From the NCBI GenBank assembly GCA_027623585.1, contig JAQBVK010000141.1, positions 1 through 6,488 of the forward strand: a stretch of DNA of 6,488 bases. Direction: 5' to 3'. This document shows, in pieces, positions 6,153-6,488 of the stretch (position 1 is the stretch's first letter; every line of letters starts with the position of its first letter). This stretch comes from Planctomycetota bacterium (GTDB lineage: Bacteria; Planctomycetota; UBA1135). A model generated the notes under the pieces. It searched no databases and was not told where the DNA came from. It saw nothing but the letters and a program-made list of their open reading frames with translations. The position numbers and the translations under genes are program-made.

Positions 6153-6488
6153 GCGCGCGCCGCAGCACCAGCGGCATCCAAGACTTGTTGTTCCGTGAGC
6201 AAGCGCTTCGAACCCTTTGCGCACTCCAGCACCGCCGCGATGCGTTCGTCAGTAGGCTCGATGCCGCGCTGTTCGAGGAACCAGATCACGTTGGACTTGC
6301 CGCTCATCGGACCGACGCTGATGCGCTGTTGGAGGCCGAACTCGTCGGCGGGAACCCCGCTGTAAACGCGGTTTGCGAGCCAAGTATCTCCCTTCCGGAA
6401 GGCTTTGATCACCGCGGCGGCGTGCACGCCAGTGCCGGTTTCGAAGGCGTCGTCGCCGAACACTGGATATTCACCGCGAATCGGGCGA
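6149..6488 (-). CDS. 2-isopropylmalate/homocitrate synthase-family enzyme, C-terminal part (5' end outside window)
   Basis: The last 112 residues of an acyl-CoA-condensing enzyme of the HMGL-like family (2-isopropylmalate, citramalate or homocitrate synthases), read from the right edge. Visible motifs are ETGTGVHAAAVIKA (16-29) with a His22 matching the subdomain-II histidine of LeuA (GIHQDG in the classical enzyme), VYSGVPADEFG (41-51) with Tyr42 matching the conserved active-site tyrosine, and VGPMSGKSNVIWFL (58-71) in place of the usual MSGRHA motif. Only 45 residues follow GPMSGKSNV, so the roughly 120-residue leucine-sensing LeuA dimer domain is absent. The enzyme should not be regulated by leucine through that domain and may not be the main LeuA. 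The frame stays open to the window edge; the GTG at 6463-6461 is internal. The stop (6151-6149) overlaps the downstream transsulfuration gene by 4 nt, suggesting a coupled amino-acid biosynthesis operon. The exact acceptor substrate cannot be told. Confidence 0.85.
   Translation of the reverse strand, partial: RPIRGEYPVFGDDAFETGTGVHAAAVIKAFRKGDTWLANRVYSGVPADEFGLQQRISVGPMSGKSNVIWFLEQRGIEPTDERIAAVLECAKGSKRLLTEQQVLDAAGAAARA

Noticed and set aside
6153..6224. 24-residue N-terminal extension of the transsulfuration enzyme
   Set aside because: It lies within the coding region of the synthase-family gene, lacks family similarity, and the ATGA overlap at 6149-6152 is a typical coupled start.

Overview
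The window is a very gene-dense piece of a high-GC bacterial chromosome. By eye about two thirds of the bases are G or C, and third codon positions are strongly G/C, so many false open frames appear on both strands. Seven protein genes fill it almost completely. The only bases between genes are 5 nt (1173-1177) and 7 nt (1997-2003), so no stretch over 300 bases lacks a gene. I see no rRNA, tRNA, CRISPR array, insertion sequence or phage gene. The gene content is housekeeping and transport and does not fix the phylum. The weak ribosome-binding sites and the type of TIM-barrel protein would fit a Planctomycetota-like or other non-model Gram-negative lineage, but this is only a guess.

Plus strand, 1-5025: five co-directional genes packed like one operon. 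These are the 3' part of fmt (methionyl-tRNA formyltransferase, cut by the left edge), a small membrane-anchored protein of unknown function (ATGA overlap with fmt), a xylose-isomerase-like TIM-barrel protein, nhaA (Na+/H+ antiporter), and a second, Kef-type CPA2 cation/proton antiporter with an NAD-binding RCK domain that overlaps nhaA by 8 nt. The two antiporters form a plausible ion and pH homeostasis pair. The link to fmt looks like shared transcription rather than shared function.

Minus strand, 6488-5007: two co-directional genes. The C-terminal part of a 2-isopropylmalate/homocitrate-synthase-family enzyme (cut by the right edge) is followed, through an ATGA overlap, by a complete PLP-dependent transsulfuration enzyme (cystathionine gamma-synthase/lyase type). 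This suggests an amino-acid biosynthesis unit.

The two units converge and overlap by 19 nt at 5007-5025. A perfect 9-bp inverted repeat sits exactly there. The two TGA stop codons pair with each other in the hairpin, and both proteins end in the same D-Q-A-x-R-A pattern because the DNA is palindromic. This is the most distinctive structure in the window. I found no convincing undescribed defence or mobile system.
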